Origin: Azospirillum baldaniorum
GTDB taxonomy: Bacteria > Pseudomonadota > Alphaproteobacteria > Azospirillales > Azospirillaceae
DNA: 64,000 bases
Reading direction: 5' to 3'
Assembly (NCBI RefSeq): GCF_003119195.2
Contig: NZ_CP022256.1
Coordinates: forward strand, 119,673 to 183,672
Shown: positions 50,157 through 59,325 of the stretch, one piece after another
Position numbering within the stretch: position 1 is the stretch's first letter
Layout of the letters: each line of letters opens with the position of its first letter
Notes under the pieces: generated by a model
What the model saw: only the letters and a program-made list of their open reading frames with translations
Database searches by the model: none
What the model was told of the DNA's origin: nothing
Program-made: the position numbers and the translations under genes

Positions 50157-50735
50157 TTAGTATTCCGTCTTTTGGGCAACACGCTCTTCCACCCTGTCGC
50201 ACAACAGATGGTAGAGGCAGATGTGGGCTTCCTGAATGTGCGGCGTCACGCGCGAGGGGACGTCGAGCAGAACGTCACACAATTCTGCCATGGCGCCGCC
50301 GCCCTGGCCGGTCAGGCCGACCGTGGCCATGCCCATCTCGCGCGCCACATGCAGAGCCGCGATGACGTTCTTCGAGTTGCCGCTCGTCGAGATGCCGATG
50401 AAGACGCCGCCCTGGCGGCCATGCGCCTCGACCTGGCGGGAGAAGACGGTCTCATAGTCGTAATCGTTGGCCCAGGCGGTCAGCACCGCGGGGTTGGCCG
50501 AGAGGGCGACCACGTTGAGGCCGCGCCGCTCGCGCCGGAAACGGCCGACCAGCTCGCCGGCGATGTGCATGGCATCGCTGGCCGAACCGCCGTTGCCGCA
50601 CACCAGCACCGGCAGTCCCTCGGTCAGCGCCGCGGCGGTGAGATCGACCGCGCGGTCAAGCGCGCCGTCCAACCCATGCTCCTGGGTGGCGCGCAGGAGG
50701 GCGATGGTTTCGTCAAGATAGGCGGAAAGGGTCAC
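50157..50735 (-). CDS. gmhA: D-sedoheptulose 7-phosphate isomerase
   Basis: SIS-domain isomerase of 192 residues that makes D-glycero-D-manno-heptose 7-phosphate, the first step of ADP-heptose synthesis for LPS core. Motifs are VLVCGNGGSASDAMHIAGEL, RFRRERRGLNVVALSANPAV, GISTSGNSKNVIAAL and TPHIQEAHICLYHLLCD, all characteristic of GmhA; the length fits. It is the last gene of hldD-hldE-gmhA, 28 nt after hldE. The bisphosphatase GmhB of the pathway is not in the window. Confidence 0.93.
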   Translation of the reverse strand: MTLSAYLDETIALLRATQEHGLDGALDRAVDLTAAALTEGLPVLVCGNGGSASDAMHIAGELVGRFRRERRGLNVVALSANPAVLTAWANDYDYETVFSRQVEAHGRQGGVFIGISTSGNSKNVIAALHVAREMGMATVGLTGQGGGAMAELCDVLLDVPSRVTPHIQEAHICLYHLLCDRVEERVAQKTEY

Positions 50736-50763
50736 GGGATCGGCCTTATCGCAAGCGGTGAGG

Positions 50764-52221
50764 TCAGGAAACGAGGCGGATGCGTTCGACGGTGCGGGTG
50801 GTGCTGAAGCCGTCCTTGAGGTCGGCCAGCAGCACCGTGCCGCCGTAGGATTGGACCAGATCGGCGCCGACCACCTGGTCTACGCGATAATCGGCCCCCT
50901 TCACCAGCACATCCGGGCGGATGGCGTCGATCAGTTCCATCGGCGTGTCCTCTCCGAACAGAACGACCAGATCCACCATTCCCAGCGAGGCCAGCACCGC
51001 GGCCCGCGCCAGCTCGGACTGAATCGGCCGGGTCGGCCCCTTCAGCCGCTGCACGGACTCGTCCGTGTTGATGCCGACGACGAGCCGGTCGCAGCCGCCC
51101 CGCGCCTGCCGCAGCAGGGAGAGGTGGCCGGGGTGCAGCAGGTCGAAGCAGCCGTTGGTGAAACCAACCTTCAGCCCCTGGCGGCGCCAGCGTCCGGCCA
51201 CCGCGGCGGCCTCGTGGCGCAGGACGATCTTGCGGTCGCTCTCGTCCATCTCCTGCCGGCGGGTGATGGCGGCCAGCTCGTCCCGGGTCACCTGGGAGGT
51301 CCCCAGCTTGCCCACCACAATGCCGGCCGCGGCGTTCGCCAGACGGGCGGCGTCCGGCAGGGCGACGCCCCGCGCCAGGGCGCAGGCGAGCGTGGCCACC
51401 ACCGTGTCGCCGGCGCCGGAGACGTCGAACACCTCGCGCGCGATGGTCGGCAGGTGCACATGGTCGTCCGCGGTGATCACGGTCATGCCCTGCTCGCTGC
51501 GGGTCGCCACCACCGCCTTCAGCCGGTGGCGGGCGATCAGGGTCCGCCCGGCGACGACCACCGCCTGGTCTCCGTCGCACGGCATGCCGGTGGCCTCGCG
51601 CAGTTCGCGCAGGTTCGGCGTCACCACGTCGGCCCCCTCATAACGCGCGTAGTCGCGCCCCTTGGGATCGACGATCACGGTCCGGCCGGCCGCGCGCGCC
51701 AGGGCGATCAGCCGCGTCGGCATGTCGCCCGCCAGCACGCCCTTGGCGTAGTCGGACAGCAGGAGCACATCGGCCTCGCCAAGCGCGGCTGTGGCAGCCT
51801 CCAGCAGGCCTTCCCGCTCACGCGCCGACGGCGGGCCGACCCGCTCCTCGTCCAGGCGGACAACCTGCTGCTGGCGGGCGGTGATGCGGGTCTTGAGAAT
51901 GGTCGGGCGATCCCCGGACTCGACCAGACGGTCCATTCCGCCCAGGCCGGACACGAGCCGTCGCACGCAGGCCCCGGCACCATCCGCGCCGATCAGCCCG
52001 ACGAGCAGGGCCGAACCGCCGAGCGAGGCGACGTTCGCCGCGACGTTGCCGGCTCCGCCCAGCATCTCCTCGGTGCGGTCGAGCTTGACCACGGGAACCG
52101 GGGCTTCGGGGGAGATCCGCTCGATGTCGCCGTAAACGAAGCGGTCCAACATCACGTCCCCGACCACGGCGACACGCGCCGTCCCCAGGCCGTCGACGAT
52201 GTCCGTAAGGTATGCCGTCAT
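50764..52221 (-). CDS. hldE: bifunctional heptose 7-phosphate kinase / heptose 1-phosphate adenylyltransferase
   Basis: Bifunctional enzyme of 485 residues of the ADP-heptose pathway. The N-terminal PfkB-type kinase (about 1-320) has VVGDVMLDRFVYGDIERISP, GGAGNVAANVASLGG and the anion-hole motif DVSGAGDTVVATLA. The C-terminal nucleotidyltransferase (about 350-485) has VGFTNGCFDLLHPGHLSLLR with the HxGH site and VGINTDESVQRLKGP. The start MTAYLTDIVDG was preferred over in-frame codons 30 nt upstream. It lies 40 nt after hldD. Confidence 0.94.
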   Translation of the reverse strand: MTAYLTDIVDGLGTARVAVVGDVMLDRFVYGDIERISPEAPVPVVKLDRTEEMLGGAGNVAANVASLGGSALLVGLIGADGAGACVRRLVSGLGGMDRLVESGDRPTILKTRITARQQQVVRLDEERVGPPSAREREGLLEAATAALGEADVLLLSDYAKGVLAGDMPTRLIALARAAGRTVIVDPKGRDYARYEGADVVTPNLRELREATGMPCDGDQAVVVAGRTLIARHRLKAVVATRSEQGMTVITADDHVHLPTIAREVFDVSGAGDTVVATLACALARGVALPDAARLANAAAGIVVGKLGTSQVTRDELAAITRRQEMDESDRKIVLRHEAAAVAGRWRRQGLKVGFTNGCFDLLHPGHLSLLRQARGGCDRLVVGINTDESVQRLKGPTRPIQSELARAAVLASLGMVDLVVLFGEDTPMELIDAIRPDVLVKGADYRVDQVVGADLVQSYGGTVLLADLKDGFSTTRTVERIRLVS

Positions 52222-52261
52222 GATTCCCCCAATCTCGGGTCCGCGCCGCACTGTCCGTTCG

Positions 52262-53257
52262 TCACCGGTACGGATCGGGCTGGGATAGGAAGCTCTGCAC
52301 GTAGTCCGTCACGCCCTCTTCCAACGGGGTCATGGGCTGGTCGTAGCCGATGGCCCGCAGGCAGCCGAGATCGGCCTGCGTGTAGTATTGATAGCGGTCG
52401 CGCAGAACCTCGGGCATGTCGACGTATTCGATCGACGGTTCGCGGCCGGCCGCGCGGTAGAGCGCCTCGATCAGGTCGCGGAAGGAACGCGCCTCGCCGC
52501 TGCCGACGTTGAAGATGCCGCTGGCTTCGGGATGATCCAGGAACCAGCGCACGACCGACACGCAGTCCCGCACATAGACGAAGTCGCGCAGCTGCCCGCC
52601 ATGCGCATAGTCCGGACGGTGCGACTTGAACAGGCGAACGGTGTCCCCCACCGCCGCCGCCGCGTGGTTCTTGGCCACCACGCTCATCATGTCGCCCTTG
52701 TGGTATTCGTTCGGGCCATAGACGTTGAAGAACTTCAGCCCGACCCACTGCGGCGGCCGCGGCCGGCCGCGGCGCACCAGATCGACGATCCGGCGGTCGA
52801 AGGCGTGCTTGGACCAGCCATAGGCGTTGAGCGGACGAAGCTCGGCCAGGGCCGCCGGGTCGTTGTCATCCACGAACCCCCGCGCACCGTCGCCGTAGGT
52901 GGCGGCCGAGGAGGCGTAGATCAGCGGCACGCCGCCGGCGGCGCACCATTCCCAAAGATGGGCCGAGAATTTTATGTTCGTGTCGACGATCAGATCGACG
53001 TCGGTGGCGGTCGTCGCGGAAATGGCCCCCATATGGACCACCGCGCGCACGGTGCCCGCCGTACGGTCAAGGAAAGCCGGAAGCTCCGCCGGCGCCACGA
53101 AATCCGCCACCAGATGCTTGGCGAGATTCCGCCACTTCTGGCCGCTGCGCAGCCGGTCGCAGACCACGATCTCACAGTCGTTCCAGCCGTGCAGGGCGGC
53201 GGCGATGTTCGAGCCGATGAAGCCGGCTCCCCCGGTGACGATGATGATGTCAGTCAT
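52262..53257 (-). CDS. hldD: ADP-L-glycero-D-manno-heptose 6-epimerase
   Basis: Last step of ADP-heptose synthesis: NADP-dependent epimerisation of ADP-D,D-heptose to ADP-L,D-heptose. The 331-residue short-chain dehydrogenase has IIVTGGAGFIGSNIAAAL, YASSAATYGDG, YGWSKHAFDRR (Tyr/Lys) and the HldD-typical LKFFNVYGPNEYHKGDMMSV. The ATG was chosen at MTDIIIVTGG; an in-frame codon 33 nt upstream would add non-conserved residues. It is the first gene of the operon hldD-hldE-gmhA. RfaD is an older name. Confidence 0.94.
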   Translation of the reverse strand: MTDIIIVTGGAGFIGSNIAAALHGWNDCEIVVCDRLRSGQKWRNLAKHLVADFVAPAELPAFLDRTAGTVRAVVHMGAISATTATDVDLIVDTNIKFSAHLWEWCAAGGVPLIYASSAATYGDGARGFVDDNDPAALAELRPLNAYGWSKHAFDRRIVDLVRRGRPRPPQWVGLKFFNVYGPNEYHKGDMMSVVAKNHAAAAVGDTVRLFKSHRPDYAHGGQLRDFVYVRDCVSVVRWFLDHPEASGIFNVGSGEARSFRDLIEALYRAAGREPSIEYVDMPEVLRDRYQYYTQADLGCLRAIGYDQPMTPLEEGVTDYVQSFLSQPDPYR

Positions 53258-53654
53258 GAACGGACCATAGATACCGGGGGTGTTGCCCAAGGTGACCGGC
53301 CGATGCCCCCGCTTGAGGTGCCAAGGCAGCCTTTATGAGGAGGAACTTCATATACCATCTGGTTGGCCGCCCGTCTTCTGGCTTTGCAGCATCGCTGTCC
53401 AATTCACCCGGCAGACGGGAAGAAAGGCGCGTCGAGCGTCCTTTTCTTCCATACCCTGGCCACATCCGGTTGCCATGCGGCAACCGGATCGGCGCGCCCC
53501 ATACCGCCAACGCACTGTTGACACTTCGTTAATTGAAAAACCGTTGCCCAGCTCTCTTCCGAGCCGGCTGTGGACCGGCGACGGAGCCTCCCCCTGCCCC
53601 CGCATCCATTGGGCGCAGAAGAAGGCCGCCGCCGCTCCTTTGGATTCCCGACCC
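53258..53654. other. intergenic region between hldD and the giant GT gene
   Basis: About 397 bp with no supported gene. It must contain the hldD promoter and the end of the giant minus-strand transcript cannot be here, since that gene ends at 53655 and its transcript would read on toward hldD. A perfect hairpin is listed separately. No clear promoter was recognised. Confidence 0.3.
53464..53489. terminator. perfect 11-bp hairpin downstream of the giant GT gene
   Basis: ATCCGGTTGCC (53464-53474) and GGCAACCGGAT (53479-53489) pair perfectly around an ATGC loop. It lies about 165 nt beyond the end of the minus-strand gene at 53655 and 207 nt before the hldD start, so it could separate the two minus-strand transcripts. 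There is no T-tract. Confidence 0.5.
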
Positions 53655-56600
53655 TCAGGTCGTCTGGCCGGTCTCCGAGACCGAGGGCTGCTTCGCAGAC
53701 GATGGAGCCGCTTTCCAGTCGGCGGCCCGTGGCTTCTTGGCCAATGAGGCGGCCATCATGCCATCCTTCTCCGAAGCCTCCCCGTTGGCCTCGGAGCGGA
53801 TTTCAGAAAGGACCTCGAGCCCAGCCCCGGATTCCGCCTTCGGCTGCGTCCCGTTGTGATGGACTCCGTTGTGCTGGGCCGCAGCGGCGGGCTGATGCCA
53901 TTCGATGCCGACGAGGAGAACGCCGAGGCACCGGAAGTCCGAGCCAAGCCCGACATCCTGCGGAACCAGCGCGCTGTCCGTAACCAGGGACACCTTCATG
54001 AGGCTCCCGGCCCGGCCCGTTCCGGACGGCAACTCGACGGGTACGGCCTGCGCGTCCATGTGCGACATCGTCCGGCTGGTCACGACGACGTCGTCGATCA
54101 GGACATCGACCCGCGCCTGACCTTGATGACCGGCAGAGACCGCGGCGCAATGCAGCGTCATGCGGGAGCCCGGGCGCATATCCGTGGGGATCGCGATCCA
54201 GATGTCTCCACGCTCCCCGTTGGTCCAACGGCCGAGCGCCTCCCTGACATGCCAGTTGGGGAACAGGGCGACCCGCTCCAGCGCCTCGTCGGACGCGGCC
54301 AGGAAGGCCTTTTCCGGCAGGGTGGCCAAGCGTTTCAGCTCCACCTCGGCGACCCGAAGGCCAAGCAGGCGGCGGTCGCCGGACATGCCCAAGCGCTGCG
54401 GGCTGACGGCCGCGTTCCGACGGAACGCGATCGTGATCTCCTTGCTCCCCTGCGGCAGCGCGGAACCGAGACCGAGGGGCACGATCCGCGACACCAAGCC
54501 GACATTCGGAGCGGTCAGATCGACCGGAACCGCGATGTCGGTGCCTTCGACGGCGATTGTGGCCTTGTCGTCCGGCTTGCCCGTCGACAGCGCCGCGACC
54601 TCCAGCAACAGAAGCTCGTTCCGGCCCTCGATGTTCACGGTGCAATCGAGACGCCCAAGGTCGCCGATCGACCAGACGCCCTGCTCCTCCGCCGCGTACC
54701 AACCCCAGGGCATGAACGCCCGCTGGACCGCCGCGTTGGCCGAGGACAGCACGACGCTCCGCCCGCTCGGCAGTTCGGGGATGGTGCGCTGGGCCTGCGG
54801 AACGGGCTGGTCCAATCGGAGCTGGGCGATCACGAATTCGCCCGGCCCAGCCTCCTGATTGCCGATCATCCGAGTCGACAGGAAGACGATCTCGGCGGGA
54901 TCCCTCTTCAACAGGACCGCCATCGGCAGAACCATGCGCCGGGAGCTCGGCACGTCGGTCTCGATGGTCCAGCTGTCGACAAACTCGTCGTTCACCAGCA
55001 CCGAGACCACAAGGCTTTCGCCAGCGGAAACGTCCGCGACGATGGCCGCCTCCAACATCGCGTCGCTTTGCGCGGACAGATCGATGGTGCCGCCCCGCAG
55101 GCGAAGGCTGCCCCTCTGGGACCGGAAGCCGTCGAAATGGACGGTCGCGGCGTCGACCGCGAGCTGCGCGTCGTCCACCGCCGCCGCCATCCAGCTGCGG
55201 TTCACCGGGTAGGCGGGACGCGCCGCGCTGAGCCTGAACGCCTGCGCGAGGTTCAGCGTGGGCGGGGCGCCGAGCGCGCCACGAAGCTCGCTGCGCGTCG
55301 CCAGCAGGTCGAGGCTGTTCGTCGTCGTCGACACCGCTTGCAGGCTGAAGCCGGTCACGCCGAGACCGAGGAGACGATGGTCTTCGGAATTCGCGACGAC
55401 CTCGCTGACCTTGTATCTTTCCATCGCGGTCAACTCGATGACGATCTGCCCATCGTCGTCGATCAACCCCTTCGGAATCAGCGCCTTGCCGGCAGCGTAG
55501 GGCCAGCCGCCCCGCCCGGTCGTGGAGCGGAAATCCCAGTCGGCGACTTTCACGCCGTTGGCAACGACGCTGCAACGGTCCGTCTTGTTCGCCTTGCTGA
55601 AATGCTTGGCGATCACCGTCAGGATCAGATCCTCGTCCGGCTTCGCCGTCAGGACGACGCGAATCCTCGCCGTGCGCGAGCTTGCCCAGGCCCCCCAGCC
55701 TTCGCGCTGGAACCAGCCGCCATGACGGTAGCGCGGCACCGGCTCCTCCGCGGTGAACAGCACGAGATCGCCGAGCGTGTAAAAGTCGCGCCGGGCCGGA
55801 ACCAGGGGCGTGGACAAAGCCTTCAGCATCCCCGCGGCCGTGTCCATCCACGAGGTCGGAACATACTCGTCGCGGATGCGGGCTTCCTTCGCGTCACGGG
55901 CGCTCTTCGACGTCGCGTAGTGCTGGATGGCCGCCGCCCAGAGCTTGCGGTCCAGAGGGTCGAGCAGATCGGTGAGCGTGGGGGCGATTTCCGGAACCGA
56001 GGAGCGGTTCGACGCCACGCAGATCTTGCCGTAGCTGAGGCTTTCACCGACGGGCAGCCCCCAGCCTTCGTAAAGCGACGGGTAGACCGTGAACAGGCAG
56101 GTCCGATAGAGCCAGTCGAGAAGGGCGTCGTCGACGTCGTTCAGAATATGGATGTGCCGGTTGACCAGGCGATCCTCCTGGATCGTCCGGGCCATCTCGC
56201 CGCCGTTCCACAACACCCCGCCGGCGATCACCAGATGCGGGCAGCGATCGCCCATCGTCGTCCGGAGCATGGTCCAGACGTCGTACAGAAGCCCGTAGTT
56301 CTTCCGCGCGTGGATGCCGCCGGTGGCGAGGATGAAGGGAACCTTGGAGAATTTCGCCTGGATCGCCCGGCCTTTCTCGGACATCTCCATGGCGAAGATG
56401 CCGATGGCGTCGGCCAGCCGGAACTTGCCGATCGAGCACAGGTCGAGATCCGTTTCGAGCGCAAGCGCCTCAAGGTCCGAACGCGTGTTGTCGGAATAGG
56501 CGAGCAGGCGATCCGTCGTCTGAAGCAGCGTGTTCAGGTTCGCCGTGAAGCGTCCGGAATAGCCGTCCAGGAACCAATGCGGGAACAGCACCGGGGTCAG

Positions 56601-59024
56601 ATCGTGCATCAGCACCGACAGTTCGAGCCGGTGCTCAATGGCGAAAGTCGACAGGAAATGGACGTAGGAGGCGTTCTGCATCCAGCTGCTGCCGACCACG
56701 ACGAACCGGGAGCCCGGACGGAAGGTCCCCTTCTCGATCGGGAACACGGTCGTCGCCTGGAGATAGGCGGACAGCAGGTCGCGGGCGACGATCGATTGGG
56801 GAATTTCGACGAAGCCGACCTCGACCGATCTCCACACCACGAAGCGGACCCGCACCCCCTTAGTGGCAAGAAGGGCGGTGGCCATCGAACGCTCCACCCG
56901 CACGATGCCGGACCGGGTGGTGGCGTTGTTGGCCAGGGTGGTCAGATCGAAGACGATCTCGAGGGGGTCCTGGACCTCGCCCGTCTCTGCGGCGGCCTTT
57001 TCGTTATGGACCGGCACGGGCAGCGGCGCCACGCGCGCGACGCCGGGCGGACGAATTCCGGCCGCGCGGCGCGCGGCGACCTCCTCGTAGACGTCGGTCA
57101 CGGCGGTCGTGTGGACGTCCCAGGAGAAGGAGCGGGCGACATGATCCTTGAGGGATTCACGGTCGCCGTCGGACCAACCGCCTTCCCAGGCCTCCAGAAC
57201 GGCCTGGCGGATGGAGGCCGGGTCGGCGGGGTCGCAGTAAAGGGCGCGATCGCCGAAATACTCCCGCTCCGACGACCGGTCGCTCAGCACCATCCGCGCA
57301 CCGGCCGCGCCGGCCTCAAGCGCGGCGAGCGGGGCTCCCTCCGCCCAGCTCGGCAGGGTGAAGACGCGGGCTCCGGCGATGGCCGAGCGCAGCATTTCCG
57401 AGCCCGGCTCCAGGCGATCGATGATAAGAAGGTTCGGTCCGCCGAAGGACTTCACGAGCCGCAGATACTCCTCGTCGCCGGGATGGCCGATGAGGACGAG
57501 CGGAATGCCGGTGTCGCGCAGCGCCAGGGCGAGCAGGAGCTGGTTCTTGCGGTGCTCGATCCGGGCGACGCACAGCACATAGTCCTTCAGCCCGTAAGCC
57601 GAGCGGAACAGGTCCGGATCGCCGCAGGAGAAGAGCGCGGCATCGACCGGGTTGCGGACGATCCGGCTGACCTCGGGCAGGGAGGGCACCAGCGTCGCCG
57701 TCAGCGCGCGTTCCCGCTCGCCAAGGAAGACGAAGGCGTCCGCCGTCTCCGCCAACTCGCGCAGGGCGTCGAGGTAACCGGGCTCAGGCTCCCCGCGCAG
57801 GCCGTCCTCCGACCGCATGGCCTGACGGGTTCTGGCCCAGGCCATCGCCGCTTCCGCGTGCTCCGGCGAGGTAGCGCTGCGGAAGACGCGCAGGATGTCG
57901 GCCTGCCAGAGCCCGGCCTCGGACAGGTCGAGCATGATGGGAGAGAAGACGAACGGCTTGCCAAGCGTCGCTGCCCGGCGGGCGATCCGGACAGCCGAAA
58001 CCGGCGGCCACACATTGTAGGCGTGGACCAGATCGTAGCGGGGCAGGTCGACCGTCGGATAGCGAAGCGCGGCCGCCTCGATATCCTTCTGCCGCAGGGC
58101 CTGGGCGGTGCGCGGAATACGGACGCTGGGGCCCCCGATGACGGTGCTCTCCAGCCCATGGCTCAGCAGGGCGACGGAACGGACCCGGCGGCACGAGACC
58201 GGAGCGCTGGTCGGCACGAGGTTCCGCTCCGTTGCAAGGCGGCGGAACAGCGCGTCATGCCCCTCGGCCCAAGCGTCCCAGGTCATGCCGGACACGGCCT
58301 CGCGCAGGGCGAATTTCTTCTCGCGCAGGCCGCACAGAACCGCGCGCAGCGACTGCGCATCGCCGTTGTCGAAGGGAATGTGCGGAAAATCCTGAACCCA
58401 CCCGGTGTTCGAACCGATCACCGGAACGCCGGAAGCCAGGGCTTCCAGGACGCACATCGGGCCGCCTTCATTGGTCGCCGGCACCAGAATGTAGTCCATG
58501 GAGCGGTAGAAGGCCGGCAGTTCCTCGTCGGTCAGCTTCAGCGCCGGTCCGGGCCACCCTTCGCCGGTGAAGTGCCACTCGATCCCCGGAATGTCCATGA
58601 CCGCATTGACGAGCGCCTCTCCCTTGCGGCCCGTGTGATAGGTGCGGCCGACGACGGCGATCTTCAGGGTGGGGGCGAAGCGGTCAAGATCGACACCCGG
58701 CGAAATCACCGTGTTCGCTATGCCGGCGTCCGCCAGTATCCGCCCGGTCGCCTTCGACATGGCGATGGCCGCGTCGACGTCACGCGCCGCGGTCAGAAAC
58801 CGCCCCGCCGTGGCCGGGTCCTGTTCCTGGTGCGTGAAAAGCGCCACCTCTACTGGAGAGACGCGCTCCTTACGGCATCCGTAAGTTATATAATATTGAA
58901 TAGGGGAAGAGGCATCGGGCAATGTATCAAAACGAACGTAAGAAAGCCTCTTTGCAATTTCATTTGCCAGACGTTCAAGAATCCATCCACGGTCCGACAA
59001 AACGATGTGAACGAGGCGGTTCAT
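53655..59024 (-). CDS. giant triple-GT4 protein with three repeated beta-type modules
   Basis: A protein of about 1789 residues, the largest in the window. GT4 domain 1 (about 1-290): WHFTGEGWPGPALKLTDEEL, GGPMCVLEALASGVPVIGSN. Domain 2 (about 290-670): LCVARIEHRKNQLLLALALR, SWAEGAPLAALEAGAAGARM. Domain 3 (about 687-1095), subtype TRSGIVRVERSMATALLATK, with FILATGGIHARKNYGLLYDV and YPSLYEGWGLPVGESLSYGK. Then three related modules of about 125 residues begin at about 1103 (WFQREGWGAW), 1435 (WGWYAAEEQGVW) and 1585 (NWHVREALGRWTNG), each ending RLLGL- or RCLGV-like. The tail is low-complexity. The start MNRLVHIVLSDRGW has AGAAGAGAG upstream. A multi-step chain-building enzyme is likely; the modules may bind glycan. 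Substrates are unknown. Confidence 0.83.
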   Translation of the reverse strand: MNRLVHIVLSDRGWILERLANEIAKRLSYVRFDTLPDASSPIQYYITYGCRKERVSPVEVALFTHQEQDPATAGRFLTAARDVDAAIAMSKATGRILADAGIANTVISPGVDLDRFAPTLKIAVVGRTYHTGRKGEALVNAVMDIPGIEWHFTGEGWPGPALKLTDEELPAFYRSMDYILVPATNEGGPMCVLEALASGVPVIGSNTGWVQDFPHIPFDNGDAQSLRAVLCGLREKKFALREAVSGMTWDAWAEGHDALFRRLATERNLVPTSAPVSCRRVRSVALLSHGLESTVIGGPSVRIPRTAQALRQKDIEAAALRYPTVDLPRYDLVHAYNVWPPVSAVRIARRAATLGKPFVFSPIMLDLSEAGLWQADILRVFRSATSPEHAEAAMAWARTRQAMRSEDGLRGEPEPGYLDALRELAETADAFVFLGERERALTATLVPSLPEVSRIVRNPVDAALFSCGDPDLFRSAYGLKDYVLCVARIEHRKNQLLLALALRDTGIPLVLIGHPGDEEYLRLVKSFGGPNLLIIDRLEPGSEMLRSAIAGARVFTLPSWAEGAPLAALEAGAAGARMVLSDRSSEREYFGDRALYCDPADPASIRQAVLEAWEGGWSDGDRESLKDHVARSFSWDVHTTAVTDVYEEVAARRAAGIRPPGVARVAPLPVPVHNEKAAAETGEVQDPLEIVFDLTTLANNATTRSGIVRVERSMATALLATKGVRVRFVVWRSVEVGFVEIPQSIVARDLLSAYLQATTVFPIEKGTFRPGSRFVVVGSSWMQNASYVHFLSTFAIEHRLELSVLMHDLTPVLFPHWFLDGYSGRFTANLNTLLQTTDRLLAYSDNTRSDLEALALETDLDLCSIGKFRLADAIGIFAMEMSEKGRAIQAKFSKVPFILATGGIHARKNYGLLYDVWTMLRTTMGDRCPHLVIAGGVLWNGGEMARTIQEDRLVNRHIHILNDVDDALLDWLYRTCLFTVYPSLYEGWGLPVGESLSYGKICVASNRSSVPEIAPTLTDLLDPLDRKLWAAAIQHYATSKSARDAKEARIRDEYVPTSWMDTAAGMLKALSTPLVPARRDFYTLGDLVLFTAEEPVPRYRHGGWFQREGWGAWASSRTARIRVVLTAKPDEDLILTVIAKHFSKANKTDRCSVVANGVKVADWDFRSTTGRGGWPYAAGKALIPKGLIDDDGQIVIELTAMERYKVSEVVANSEDHRLLGLGVTGFSLQAVSTTTNSLDLLATRSELRGALGAPPTLNLAQAFRLSAARPAYPVNRSWMAAAVDDAQLAVDAATVHFDGFRSQRGSLRLRGGTIDLSAQSDAMLEAAIVADVSAGESLVVSVLVNDEFVDSWTIETDVPSSRRMVLPMAVLLKRDPAEIVFLSTRMIGNQEAGPGEFVIAQLRLDQPVPQAQRTIPELPSGRSVVLSSANAAVQRAFMPWGWYAAEEQGVWSIGDLGRLDCTVNIEGRNELLLLEVAALSTGKPDDKATIAVEGTDIAVPVDLTAPNVGLVSRIVPLGLGSALPQGSKEITIAFRRNAAVSPQRLGMSGDRRLLGLRVAEVELKRLATLPEKAFLAASDEALERVALFPNWHVREALGRWTNGERGDIWIAIPTDMRPGSRMTLHCAAVSAGHQGQARVDVLIDDVVVTSRTMSHMDAQAVPVELPSGTGRAGSLMKVSLVTDSALVPQDVGLGSDFRCLGVLLVGIEWHQPAAAAQHNGVHHNGTQPKAESGAGLEVLSEIRSEANGEASEKDGMMAASLAKKPRAADWKAAPSSAKQPSVSETGQTT

Positions 59025-59325
59025 CACACTCTCTTCTGGCAAATTTCAGATGCTCATCGACTTTAAGACGACAAAAGAACAAATGCCGTCCAATTCATTC
59101 CATACCATTCGACGATGCAGACGGTAAACAACTTTTCAAGTTGAGCCGTGAATCAAAAAATATCACAGGGAAACAAAATATGCGGGGATCAGCAAACAGG
59201 AAAAAATTCTTGATGCTGAAGCCGCGAATGGCGTAGGATCGCGTTACAAAGAGAGGAGACTCGCCCGCCCGGCACCGCCGAGGCGGGTTTTTTCGTGCCT
59301 GAGCCACATGAAAAAGGAGATTTTT
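59025..59325. promoter_or_regulatory. divergent intergenic region with candidate promoter for the tail-fibre-like genes
   Basis: About 300 bp, AT-richer than the flanks, between the giant GT gene (-) and the small phage-like genes (+). On the plus strand TTGATG (59210-59215) and TAGGAT (59234-59239) are 18 bp apart, an acceptable sigma-70-type promoter. A terminator-like hairpin follows within the expected leader, and AAGGAGATTTTT gives a strong ribosome-binding site for the ATG at 59326. Confidence 0.4.
59264..59293 (+). terminator. intrinsic terminator or attenuator in the leader of the tail-fibre-like operon
   Basis: CCCGCC (59264-59269) pairs with GGCGGG (59282-59287), with possible inner pairing, and is followed directly by six T residues (59288-59293). 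This is the best canonical terminator in the window. No gene ends just before it on this strand, so it most likely acts in the leader of the downstream genes. Confidence 0.65.

Noticed and set aside
53856..59066. Antisense frame of about 1740 codons opposite the giant GT gene
   Set aside because: It is a shadow of codon bias. Its sequence is low-complexity Arg/Gly/Asp/His and nothing supports translation.
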